Assembly (NCBI GenBank): GCA_024036415.1
Contig: JAMWET010001229.1
Location: forward strand, 145,001 to 209,000
Direction: 5' to 3'
DNA: 64,000 bases
Source: Prochilodus magdalenae
Lineage: Eukaryota > Chordata > Actinopteri > Characiformes > Prochilodontidae
The translations under genes and the position numbers were made by a program. Each line of letters begins with the position of its first letter. Position 1 is the first letter of the stretch. The notes under the pieces were generated by a model. It ran no database searches. It worked only from the letters and a program-made list of their open reading frames with translations, and was not told the origin of the DNA. Below, one piece after another: positions 10,201-22,200 of the stretch.

Positions 10201-13200
10201 CAAACCGCAAACCATTAAACTTTTCATGTCTTTGGTTGAGCACATTGAGCAAACATCCATAGTGTGGGCTATTAAAGGTAAAGGAGCCCTTGAATTTAAT
10301 ACCCTGTAAAGACCTCTATTTAAGCAGCAATTACCTCCAACAAATGTTTCCATTAGCTGCATAATAAGTGCAACATTGTGAAGGAATTTCGGACGATTCC
10401 TCCATGTCATCAATATATCAGTATAACTGATTCATCAGTATCTCTGGAGTGCCTTGCTTGCACAGCCCTCTCACACAACTACCACAGCTTCTTGATAGAG
10501 TGAAGGTAGGGACTCCAAAACTCAAATCTTCTTTAGTTGATTTATTTTTATGAGCTTCATTGGGTCATTGTCTTGCAGCATCACCCAACGTGGCATGTGT
10601 GTAGCTTGAGGTCATACAACTGTAAAAGTGGATAGTAAGTCGTTGGTCCGACTCAGACTTGGGCTGTGGGTTGGTTAAGTTGGCGATGGGTAGCGTGGTT
10701 GAAATGAGGAATGAAGGGAATGAGACTCGATCATGGACTTCATTCTTTAATGATGAACGCTGTTCTCAAGCTACTCAATTAACTGCTTCTAGACACGCTC
10801 CGCCATATCTTTCTTCCTCCCGCTCGTGCTCTCCCGCGCTTTCTTTACACTCACTCACTCACTACCGTTCTACGTCATCAACAAACAGATCCCACAACCA
10901 TTTACAGGAAGCAGTTTTCATACTATCATATTGTACATTAATTACTGCTTTACACAACGTTGCCTTTACAGTCTTCTGTAAAATGTTTTAAAAGATCTTT
11001 AAATTCTTTGTTCCTGTAATGATTGCAAGGCATCCACCAGGCTTCACACTGTTTTGCTGTCAGTGTGCAGTGTCCTTCGTCCTCATCACTCCATTGCTAG
11101 AACATTGTCCACGAAGCACTATGGGAACTCTAGGTAGTCTTGGGCCGCAATGTTTTTGTGGACAGCAGCAACTTCCCTGGTGGTGACCTTATATGAACAT
11201 CATCAACACACAGAGTGGACACAATAAAACAAAGATGTGTTGCAGTCTGTAATGTCCTCTTTGGGTCTTTTACTTTTGACCTTGTGATGCTTCTCACCTT
11301 TCTGAAGGTTGCCCTCTGTGCTCTTGGAGTTATCTTAACAAACTGCTCGCTCCTAATGGGAGTAGCAACACATCTGTAGACATTTATATAACCAGGGATT
11401 ATGACGAGAAGTGCAAAACAAATGAACATTTCAGGAAACAAAATTACAAAAATAAAAACAGGAAGACGTGAAACACTTTTACAGTACAAACGAATTCTGC
11501 AAAAAAGGGTCGAACACACAGGAAGTGCTTGTTGCGGACTTGTCCTTGTCAATCAAACTGTTTGGCGGTGGTAGAGTGAGTGGAAGAAAGAGAGGAACTG
11601 ACGATGTCTAAACCACTTAGAGCTGAAAATGTTAAGGAAAGTAGGTGGGCTGTAACGCTAGCTATAGAGGAGAACCAGCTATCTAGCTTTTACAAAAATC
11701 TCTAAAGACTGTAAAGACCTTCCACAGGGTAAACAAAGGTATACCAGCTGGATAAAACACATGCCTATCTCTCTACACTCTATCACCGCAAAACAGTTTG
11801 ATTGACTAGGGTCCGCAGCAAGCACTTCCTGTGTGTCTTGTAAATTAGTTTGGCTTTTGTAATTTTATGTTATGTTTTAGCAATGCTGTTGTAGCCACAG
11901 CTTTATGCGTATCTGTAACATGTTATCTGAGCAGTCAACCTTGTTTACATCAAGACATGCTTCACAATATGCATTCTGGAGAGGAGCAGATTTGTCAGTA
12001 ACCAGAACTCAGCGCCGGTGAAACCTATACAATCTTAATTTCTTTAATTAAAACACATTTTGTCCAGCAGCTCTTGGAGAAACAGTTAATACAGAGGTTC
12101 AATTACTTTGTCTAGCCTGCACTGTGGATGTGCTCAATCAAAGATGTGAACCGACTGGAAGTGTTGGAACAACCAGACCATGTTTTACTAGTAATCAGGT
12201 TCATGTACTGTTCATGTTTCCTGCTACTGTATCTCTCTGATACTGTTATGTGCTCCGCAGTGCCTGTGTCCAAACCCTATATTCTACTGAGTGACTCCTC
12301 ACCCGTGGAAGGCACATCAGTGTGGATGCGCTGTGGTCTGGAGAACGGCACGGATCCCATTAACTATATATGGGAGCAGGAGAGCCGTAGTGGGCTGGTC
12401 ACCACACTGGCCGAGACCAATCGCAGTCTGGTCAACGTAACCTTGGTTAATCGCAACCACACAGGCTGGTACAGGTGTCTGGCCAGGAATGAGGTCAACC
12501 AGCAGCGCAGTGACCGGATCTGGTTAGATGTCATATGTGAGTAAGACCTGTCACATTGGATAACCTTAAATTCTGTCTGGACCTTCCTGTCCATGTTGAT
12601 CTGTGTTTGACATCCTCTATTTTAGACGGTCCAGACATGCCGCAGATCGATGTTACGCCTTACTCAGTAACGGAGCGAGGTTACTCAGCCCTGGAGAAAG
12701 AGACTGTTTCCCTCATGTGTCAAGCTTTCTCTAACCCTCCCAGTCAGTACGTCTGGTTCTACAACAACTCCCAGGTCTACACTGGACCTCAGCTCACCAT
12801 TACCAAGATTTTGCGAATGCACACTGGCAACTACGGCTGTCTGGCCCAGAACACTTACCTCAACACCCGCTCCAAGAAAACCATCACTCTCACCGTTTAC
12901 TGTGAGTGCTCCTGAATGCCGTAACTCATGGTCAGCTGCTCTGTCCATGAAACATGGGTATCCTTCTAGTGTGCTTTTCATCTGAGCTTGCATTTGCTTT
13001 CTGTCACTGCTGCCTTTGCTTCCTCTCATTCTTCTTATAATCATACATGCAAACACACAAAACACTACCAAACGTCCACTGCGACTGCCTGGGGACCGGC
13101 AAACCAGTCTTCTGCCCACGACGATCATCTGGAGGAGGTGAAGGTGATTTTCTGACGCCTGAGGATGGTAGGATTATTCTCACCATGCCATGACATGCAA

Positions 13201-16200
13201 TAAATGGTTGTCTTGTCATGACCTCAGAAATGCAAAGATGAACACACCCTGAAATGTTTTTCTCTTTTCTCCTAACTTTAGGCTGAGCCCAGTGCTCATG
13301 GTGGATAGGACAGCACTGTCCAAGAGCCTGTAATGTTTCAAATATTCAACATGTAGTTACACAAGTATTAGTCCATTCAAAAATTCCAAATATTCCAAAA
13401 ATGTGGACACAATATGTAAACTACACTGCCAATAGAATGAGGTGTTGGACTCCAGTGCTGTTGGGAAGAAAGATAAAGGTTACCAGGAACAAAAAAATGA
13501 TAAGACATTTAGACTGATGTGGGCAATATTTACTGAGCTACACATACAGAAGTCTGTCTCTCAGTATGGTGGTGTCGGGCCATCATGTTTGCTAACGCAA
13601 CATGCCAGACGTCTCAGAATAGAGCTGTAGAGGTTCCTAATGGTGTCCTTTGATAATCCATCCCATGCATCTTGAATATTCTCACACAGTCCCTGCAGAG
13701 TTGACAGTAGGGGTGGAGATGGAGTGACACAAGGAATAAATTAAGGACTTAAATTATTATTTTCAGCATCCGTATACAAAAGAACAAGGCATGATGAGAC
13801 AAAGCAGGACAAAGCCAGCAGGTCAAGTGTGTGAACTACAACTAAAAACATAAAGTAGTGATAGGTAAATCCTCTTAATTATTGAGTGCCTCTTATTGAG
13901 TGCCTATTTCCAAACAAAACAAATAAAGTTAATAAGCTAAACGATAATAAATCAAATATAAATCTAACCATAATAAATCAAATATAAATCTAACAATAAC
14001 AAATTAAATATAAATCTAACAATAATAAATCAAATGTTTGCATTACACTATTTTCAATGTAATGCAGGTCAAACATAAAGTACTAATCACCGCTTTTAGC
14101 ATTTTATATACAGTCCTATATGATTTTTGTAATTGAGCTTTGTACTGTGCATCATAGTAATTAGTATTCATTCACATAGACCCTCAGTTGTGATCTGCAT
14201 ACCATACCAAGCAGAGTACACTGACACACATACCTAATAAACCGGTGCTTTCTGGATCATTGCCCTTAATTGAGCTAGCCCTGGCCCTGGCCAAGCTGGA
14301 TCCCTATTATTTTATACACTGGGTTTCTTTTCACAGATCCACCAGATGGTGTTCCATATTGCTCCATCTTCCCAGCTAATAACTACAATGACTTGGCCCT
14401 CTCCTGTTCATGGGAGGGGGGTTACCCTCCGGCTACCCTGAACTGGACCCAAAATGCACATGGAGACAGCATCCGGGGAACCACTAACCTCACTTGGATT
14501 CAGCCAGGGCCTGAGACCAGTAATAACTCTGTGTTCACCTGCTATGGCTCACATCTAGCTCTAAACGTCGCCCAACACTGTAGCACCAAGACATGTGAGT
14601 ACCGTGACTGGCTGATTTAGCCTCACCCCTCTCTACATTAATTCATTAGAGCTTTACATTTCATTGGTATGGACTGATTAATCTGTAATACAGAGTTTCA
14701 GGTACTATTATGCAAAACATAGAAATCGATTGTGCTCCATTATGTAATATCACCAGCTTGCACTTATATATTTAGCAGTTTAAGTAGTTTGGACATTTTG
14801 ACCTGTTGTTCCAAGGGCTGCCATATGGAGAACCCCAGTGCTCAGCCTATGCGACTCGTAATAATGAGTACCTGATGCTGTCCTGCTCCTGGGAGGGTGG
14901 TTTCCCTCATGCCCTGCTGTGGTGGGCCTCCAGTTCAGGAGACATGCAGGGCACATCCGAGGAAAACTCTAACATCCTTGTCTTGCGCTCCAGTGCCACA
15001 TACAGCGGCAAAGCATTTGTGTGCCACGCCAAACACCCACTGAATAAAGAGAGCAAGAAGTGTGTGTTACAGTTGGGTGAGTGCAAGCCCTGATGTTTAA
15101 TTGCTGTTTACATGATCAGAACTCTGAGATGAAAACCGGGGACATAAGAACAGAATAAAGATTTGATGCTTGTTTGAAATAAAGTCACTGAGGAAAAAGG
15201 GCCTCAAGAGTCTAGCGGTAAAGTCAGCAATGAGGCAGGAATACAGTTACCACAAAAGATTTAGTGGTTGTACTTTAGAGGAGAGGGCAAAAACGAATTT
15301 CATTCTAATGTAAGTCAATAGAACCAGACTTTTTGGGGATTTTGGGCCATTTCTGTTGGGCCATTCCTCACAAAATTCTCTCACAATGACACATACAAGT
15401 CAAAATCAACCAAAATGGAGATACATGTTTTTCTTTGGACTGTGACGATATATAAATGGCTGAAAAGGTGGGTCAGTTTTTTAAAAAATTATGCACTGAC
15501 GTGGCATGACCTTTAAGTAGCTTTACAAATCAGATCCATCACCTGGTGGGACAGTTCAAGTCCCGTAACCCCACCCCTGCTTTTAAACCATGGGTTACCC
15601 TGTGTCTCAAAAACACATTTGTGGTGATGTGTCTATACTTGGCTCTTGCCAGCTTCTGGTGGATTTTTGCACAGCAGTATTCCCTAAAACTGGGTGAGCA
15701 GGTGGTAGAAGTGGTAAGCTGAAATCAGCAGCCACCCCTCTCTGTTGGCCAAGCACAACACAAGACATTTGCCCTGCTGCCTGGTCTTTCTCAAGACTTC
15801 CCTGTGTGTTTTTAGTTCACAACTAAAACGTCATTGGAACTTTATTGGAGACAGTTCTAGCTGTGGACAGTTTACAGTAGCTCACTGTGGACTGGACAAT
15901 GTATTCTATAGCACATTCATTCTTTTACTCTTCTGTTTCTTCCAGAGGCGCCAGTCTTAATGACTCAGCGCAGTGTAGTTTCAGTGTATGAGGGCAATGA
16001 TGTCCAGCTCACCTGCATACTGAGCAAAAATTACCCTGCAGTGACTGAGATCACCTGGTACAACAACATGAAGCAGAAGGTAGATGACAGTGACACACCC
16101 AAGAAGTACCTCCTTCAGCGAGCTGCGGCCTGGTCCAACTTGACTGTACGGGAGACAGATGGCATGGTTGACAGCGGCCAGTACTGGTGTTCTGCTACCA

Positions 16201-19200
16201 ACGCTGTTGGAGGAGCAGAGATACCCATCTTGCTGCGGGTGATGAGTGAGTTCACTTTAAACTATGGCGGATTCAGATTTATAGAGTCTGTAGTATTTTC
16301 TGTAGCATAATAATTAATATAATATAATATATATATATATATATAAAGTACAGTTTAGAACAATAATACAATAACAGAAAATGTACATGAATAAAAAGAA
16401 GAAAAAAAAGAAGTACTATAATAATAATAATAATAATAATAATAAAATAAAATAAAATAAAATAAAATAAAAAATAATAAAATAATAATAATAATAAGCA
16501 CCACTATGAGTAGGCTGGAAGTAGACTATGATAGTCTAATAGTATGCAATATATAAAAATAATGCTTTGAAGGCATCATTAGCATAGAGACTGTATGTAC
16601 AATAATAAAAACAGAGCATAAATATTATGCAGGAGAACAGTGCAGCTGTGTTTTCACATTCACAAGTCATCTAAAACCGTCCAATCAGCAACCAGATGAC
16701 AGAAATGGGTAGCTGTACACTGCTAAAGTATACTGAATAAAGGTGCAGTCTTATAGGGCATAGACAAAGCGGCAGTGCACAGTGATATGAGTATGGAAAA
16801 GTGTAATGCGTATGTCCAGCTTCAGTTAGCCTGAACTACTCAGTGTCCAATAATGTCCTGGCACAGTGAAGAGGAGTTGTAAAGTGTGATTGCTGTGATC
16901 GCACTATGACACTGATCAGTTATGGTAAAATGCTGTGAAGCTACAAAGGCTACGATCCTGGGAGAAGTGTTGTTATCTTCATATCTTAGAAAATATACAT
17001 CTTGTTTGTTACTGCATGGAGACAGAGACATTCTTAAAGTCAAGTTGCTTACATGCTTTAGGGAATCTCATGGTAGGGTTTGGTGAACAGATCTGAAAGA
17101 ATAGGCCGCATGATGAGTAACCCTACAGACCTAGAACCCCACTCCAATGAAGATACCATAAATGGTACTACTCAACTGTAAACTGAACTATGAAGTCATC
17201 TTGTGGGTTTTTCACTTAGAAAGCAAATGGTGAGGTGAAGCAAATGTCACTTCTCTGGTGTGGAAAGACCTTGAGGTAGTGCATGAGATGAAAAGCAAAG
17301 CATGGGAATGGTTACTTGGGCTAAAGGTCAGTGAGGAACTGGATTTGGCTGAAGTCAGCTTTCTGCAAAGAGCAGGCAGCTTCATTTGAGAGGTACCAAA
17401 TATCCCAGCTGTGGTTTGCATCCTACTCTGGAGTTCTCACAACACAAACAGCAGAAAGTGAATGTGGGGAAACTCCCATGTCCCAGTCTGATAGCAGGAG
17501 TTTGAAAGGTAAGATGGTTCTTGGGCTAAAGGTCAGTGAGGAACTGGATTTGGCTGAAGTCAGCTTTCTGCAAAGAGCAGGCAGCTTCATTTGAGAGGTA
17601 CTCGACAGCCTGAAGGGCTGCTGTTGAATCTTTGGCATGTAAGCAGCTTACAGTAGCCATAGAGAGGGTAAACAATTAGGTTGTGTGTTTACTTTTTTTA
17701 TAGACATTTCAACCAACCAAAGCTGCAGGTGAAACTGACTGTGTAAAGGCAGACTCGGGACCCAACAAAGGAATTATTTGCCTTTACTTGATCTACTTCT
17801 TGTCTACTTGTTTAACCCTTCCTCATATTTCTTCTTCATATTTGTACTCCTTTTAGACAGTGTAAACCATTTAATGTAAAATACATTAATCGAGGCGGCT
17901 TGATTTTAGGTTTAATAAAAAAAGAACATATAAAATTATTAACAATTAAGTTTCCAATTAAGTTTTTTTTAAATAAAATAAAATTTAATAATAAAATGAA
18001 TAAATAAAAGAACAGCAATTTTTACACTCAAAAAAACAAAAGAACAGTTGCCCCCAGGAGGAAGTGTGGGATTGCAGTGCTATTGGGAAAGATGATGAAG
18101 GTCACCAGGATCAATAACTGATGATAAATTAAGACTGATATGATCAATATTTATTGAGCTACACATACAGAAGTAGTGTCTCTCAGTATGGCATCAGCCA
18201 AGATGTCAGACGTCTCGGCATGGAGTTGTAGAGGTTCCTAATGGTGTCCTGTGGTAATCCATCCCATGCAGCTGGATATTCCTATACAGTTCCTGCAGAT
18301 GGTGCGGTAGGTCATCTCCACCAAGACTAAAGCAGGACTGTGTAAAGGCAGACTCGGGACCCAACAAAGGAATTATTTCTGCAGAGTTTTTGCATTGGAA
18401 CCTCTGGAGGAGAGCTAAAACCATGGGCAGGAAATAAAGAATAGCCAAAAATAACTCCAGTACATTGAAGCGTTTTGGAAAACACACTTAGTGGTGAACA
18501 GCTCACGAACACTTATGCTTTTAAACTGAATCTTAATCTTGGGTAAAGGTTTAGGAGTCAAAATACAAACGAAGGGGTTCCTTAATATCTAGAACAGCAT
18601 TTTTGATGATAACCGAACGGCAAGTTTACTGGCAGTACATTTTTACTCAATAACAAGCTCCAGACTAAAAGGGTCCAGACAAACTTCTATTAGGAACCTG
18701 GCTGGCTACCAGTAAAGTAGAGGCCTGAAGGACATAAAGGAATCGATAGTATTGTTCCAGCTTTACACAGTTGTGAGAGAACCAACTCTGTAGCAACTGG
18801 TTATAAAGTTTTTTTTTTTTTTACTGAACCAACACATCATCTTAAATACCTTTTTTTGACTAATTATAATTTCCATCTGGTTCAGGATACCCCATGCCCC
18901 CAAACGTGACCATCAGCAAGATCATATACAGCAACCATCGGCGTACGGATGTTAATGTGGAGTGGCTGATTCAAGCTGGCGGTGACATCACAGGATTCTT
19001 CATTGAGCACCAAAGACTCCCTGCCCCCGTCTGGCAGAAAGTGGCAGTAGATCTGGAGCCCAGCACCCGCATCTACCAGATCAACAATCTAGATCCTATT
19101 GGCAAATACGCTTTCCGCATTACAGCTGTCAATCACCGAACCATCGGACATCCCTCAGAGGTCAAGAGCCCAGGTGGGAACTGAAGTGACAGTGCACCAA

Positions 19201-22200
19201 TATCACAGTTAGGATCTCTAACACGTACATGGCCACAATCTCACTAGGAGGAGTGGTCAGCTAAGTCTCTCTCATCTGTTACGCATCTGTTCATCTTCCT
19301 CCATTTCATAAAGATGAGAAGAGGTGTATATAACACTACTGGTACACCCTGGTACAGTCATGCAACAGGGGAGAGACCTACGCACGTTAGATTTGGAAAA
19401 AGCTAGAGGAATGAATTAAGAAGCTCTATATAGAATAGTTTACATTCATTTTCATTAGAAGCTAAAGCCAGCTGATTAGCACTCAGTTTCTCAGAGGCAT
19501 TGCAGCAGACATAGGACCTTAAAAAGGGTTTAAAAAAACTTTATTTAAAAAGGGTTATTATGGCTCTGATGCTCCGGGGGAACTAAGTATGGCTCTGTAA
19601 TGTTTAAACACATGATTGTTTTAATTCCTGCAGGAGTGAGTAAACTTTGTGAAACGTGTCCTCTTTTTGTTTTGTTGTCCACTCAGGTGAAATGCACAAT
19701 TCCAGACACCTCATCACAAACCTCTAAACCTTCCTCCAGGCACACTATGCCCTTACTTGATCTACTTCTTGTCTGCTTGTTTAACCCTTCCTCAAATTTC
19801 TTCTTCATATTTGTACTCCTTTTAAACAGTGTAAACCGTCTATGTAAAATACATTAATCGAGGCGGCTTGATTTTAGGTTTAATAAGAAAGAGAACATAT
19901 AAAATTATTAACAATTAAGTTTTCAATAAGTTTTTTAAAAATAAAATAAATAAATAAAATAACTTTTTTACACTCAAAAAAACAAAAGAACAGTTGCCCC
20001 CAGGAGGAAGTGTGGGATTGCAGTGCTATTGGGAAGGATGATTAAAGGTCACCAGGAACAATAACTGATGATACATTTAGACTGATATGATCAATGTTTA
20101 TTGAGCTACACATACAGAAGTCTGTCTCTCAGTATGGCGTCAGGCAAGATGCCAGACGTCTCGGCATGGAGTTGTAGAGGTTCCTAATGGTGTCCTGTGG
20201 TAATCCATCCCATGCAGCTGAATGTTCCTATACAGTTCCTGCAGATGGTGCGGTAGGTCATCTCCACCAAGACTAAAGCAGGACTCAACACTGAAGATAA
20301 CCCACTGTCACTCCATGACAGTCTGGCGTGACACCATTGCAGTCCTTGGCGACGCTGACCCTTAACACCACGTTAAGGACAGTCATCATAACAGTCTGTG
20401 TGTATATAGTCCTGTGTGGTGCAGCCATCTGCCAATGGTTGACTTACAGGATGACTTATAGAGGCATCACTGCTCGCTGACTGTTGGGTCAGTAGGTGCA
20501 GCGATGAGGCCCGTCCTTGCTTACATCACATGCACATCCGAGCATGAAACTTGTCTCACAGTGTCGAACCTACCCACCAATCATTCTTGGCGGTTGATTC
20601 CTTCTGGGTGCAACTATTGTTTTGGTAACGAGTGTATATAATTCTAGCTCTTTACTTTTATCTCTGTGAGGCTGAAACTCATCTGCTGTTTTCCAGCTCT
20701 CCCCGGCTTTAATGCCTTTCCTGCCGTTATTGGAGCAGCCATTGGAGGCATGCTTGTGGCAACAATAGCTACTGTACTGCTCTTTATGTATGTGGTGAGA
20801 AACCGCAACAACAACCCAAGTGAGTGTCCCACCCTCACTCAGCAAGCATGCCTTTCATACAGAAAATCCAGCTTAGCAGAGTTATGATTTTTGTACATCC
20901 ACACTAACGCATCTTATTTCTGCAGGACTTCATGATTTGATATTTGGCAGGTATGAATAACAAGCTTAAACTTTTATCTGCAATTTATTGTAAATATATC
21001 CAGCAGGGCAAATCAATGATTATGTGTAACTGCACATTTCGATTCAACTTACACAAAAGTATTTCTGGTCTTTCAGGCAGAACAGCCAGTCCAGAGAAAA
21101 TATCAACTACCCAGAGGATGAGGTTGTTGGTGGAGCAGAAGGAGAGGGAGACCGAGGAGAGACTAGTCCAGGTAGTGGTCTACAGTTTACAGTTCACGGA
21201 GGAAGTGTGTCTCAAAATTGGCCCAGCCTAGCAGTAGAATTTACATAGCTGGCTTCCTTAAACTCAAACTGAGAAACAGACTTGTTGATGCCTGACTGTG
21301 TCACTGCGCCTGAACTAGGGTTGCCACCTGTCAGAAATGAAAATAAGGGACCCCACCATGGCTCCTGTGGGCCATCACCACCACGGGCCCAACTCCTGTA
21401 GGGTCTGGGCGCCCACAGTAGTGGCACTGGTGTTTTTAGTAAAGGGGTGAAATGCTTTATTACCAGTGAACACATTCTCTAACAAAGGGCAGTTCATTCT
21501 TAAATTAAACCTGATTGTGTGGCATGTGCAGCAATTAACTTTTGAAATATAAACTGAATAAATTGAGAACTTAATGTAAATTCTTAGGTGCATAACTACA
21601 GGGACTCTCTGGGGACATTTTTAGGAAAAAACAGATCGAAAGCACTTGTGGACTTGTCTGTGTATTCAGGCCCTCAACAGTCCTGGGTTCTTCAGAAACT
21701 GGTACTTCTTTTATCAAGGGTACTTCTGTAGTTTTGCAAGCGTTGTGGCATTTGAGGAAGTGGTGGAGTACTGGGTGTAGTGGACATTTTTGAAACGTGC
21801 TGGTTTTGTGAGCAGCACCGGTGTGTGGTGTCTGTGTCTAGGCAACCGTGACAGCACCTCATGCAAGCAGCCAGACACAGACACACAGAGGAGAGGGGGC
21901 ATTTGATCATTACAGTTAGATTTAAAGTGTGTGTGTGACAGACGTGTATTGGACATTTATGAAAATACAGAACACTTAATTTCCAAATAAGGGACGATTC
22001 CGAATTTTACTGGACAGGCGGCAGCCCTAGCCTGAACCACAGTTCACCAAACTACAGTTGTCATCAAGGGAGAAGATGTAGAGAAATAAGACCCCTCAGT
22101 AAGACTAATACATTCTTATATGGTCACTTTGCGATACTGAATGGTTCATCTAGCCCAGCTGTAATCTTACTCTGACGCACATGCAAAATTTCTAGTTCTT

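Noticed and set aside
11130..11552. 140-codon open frame on the minus strand as a gene
   Set aside because: Part of it resembles a Tc1 HTH region and the rest covers a foldback arm; there is no splice context.
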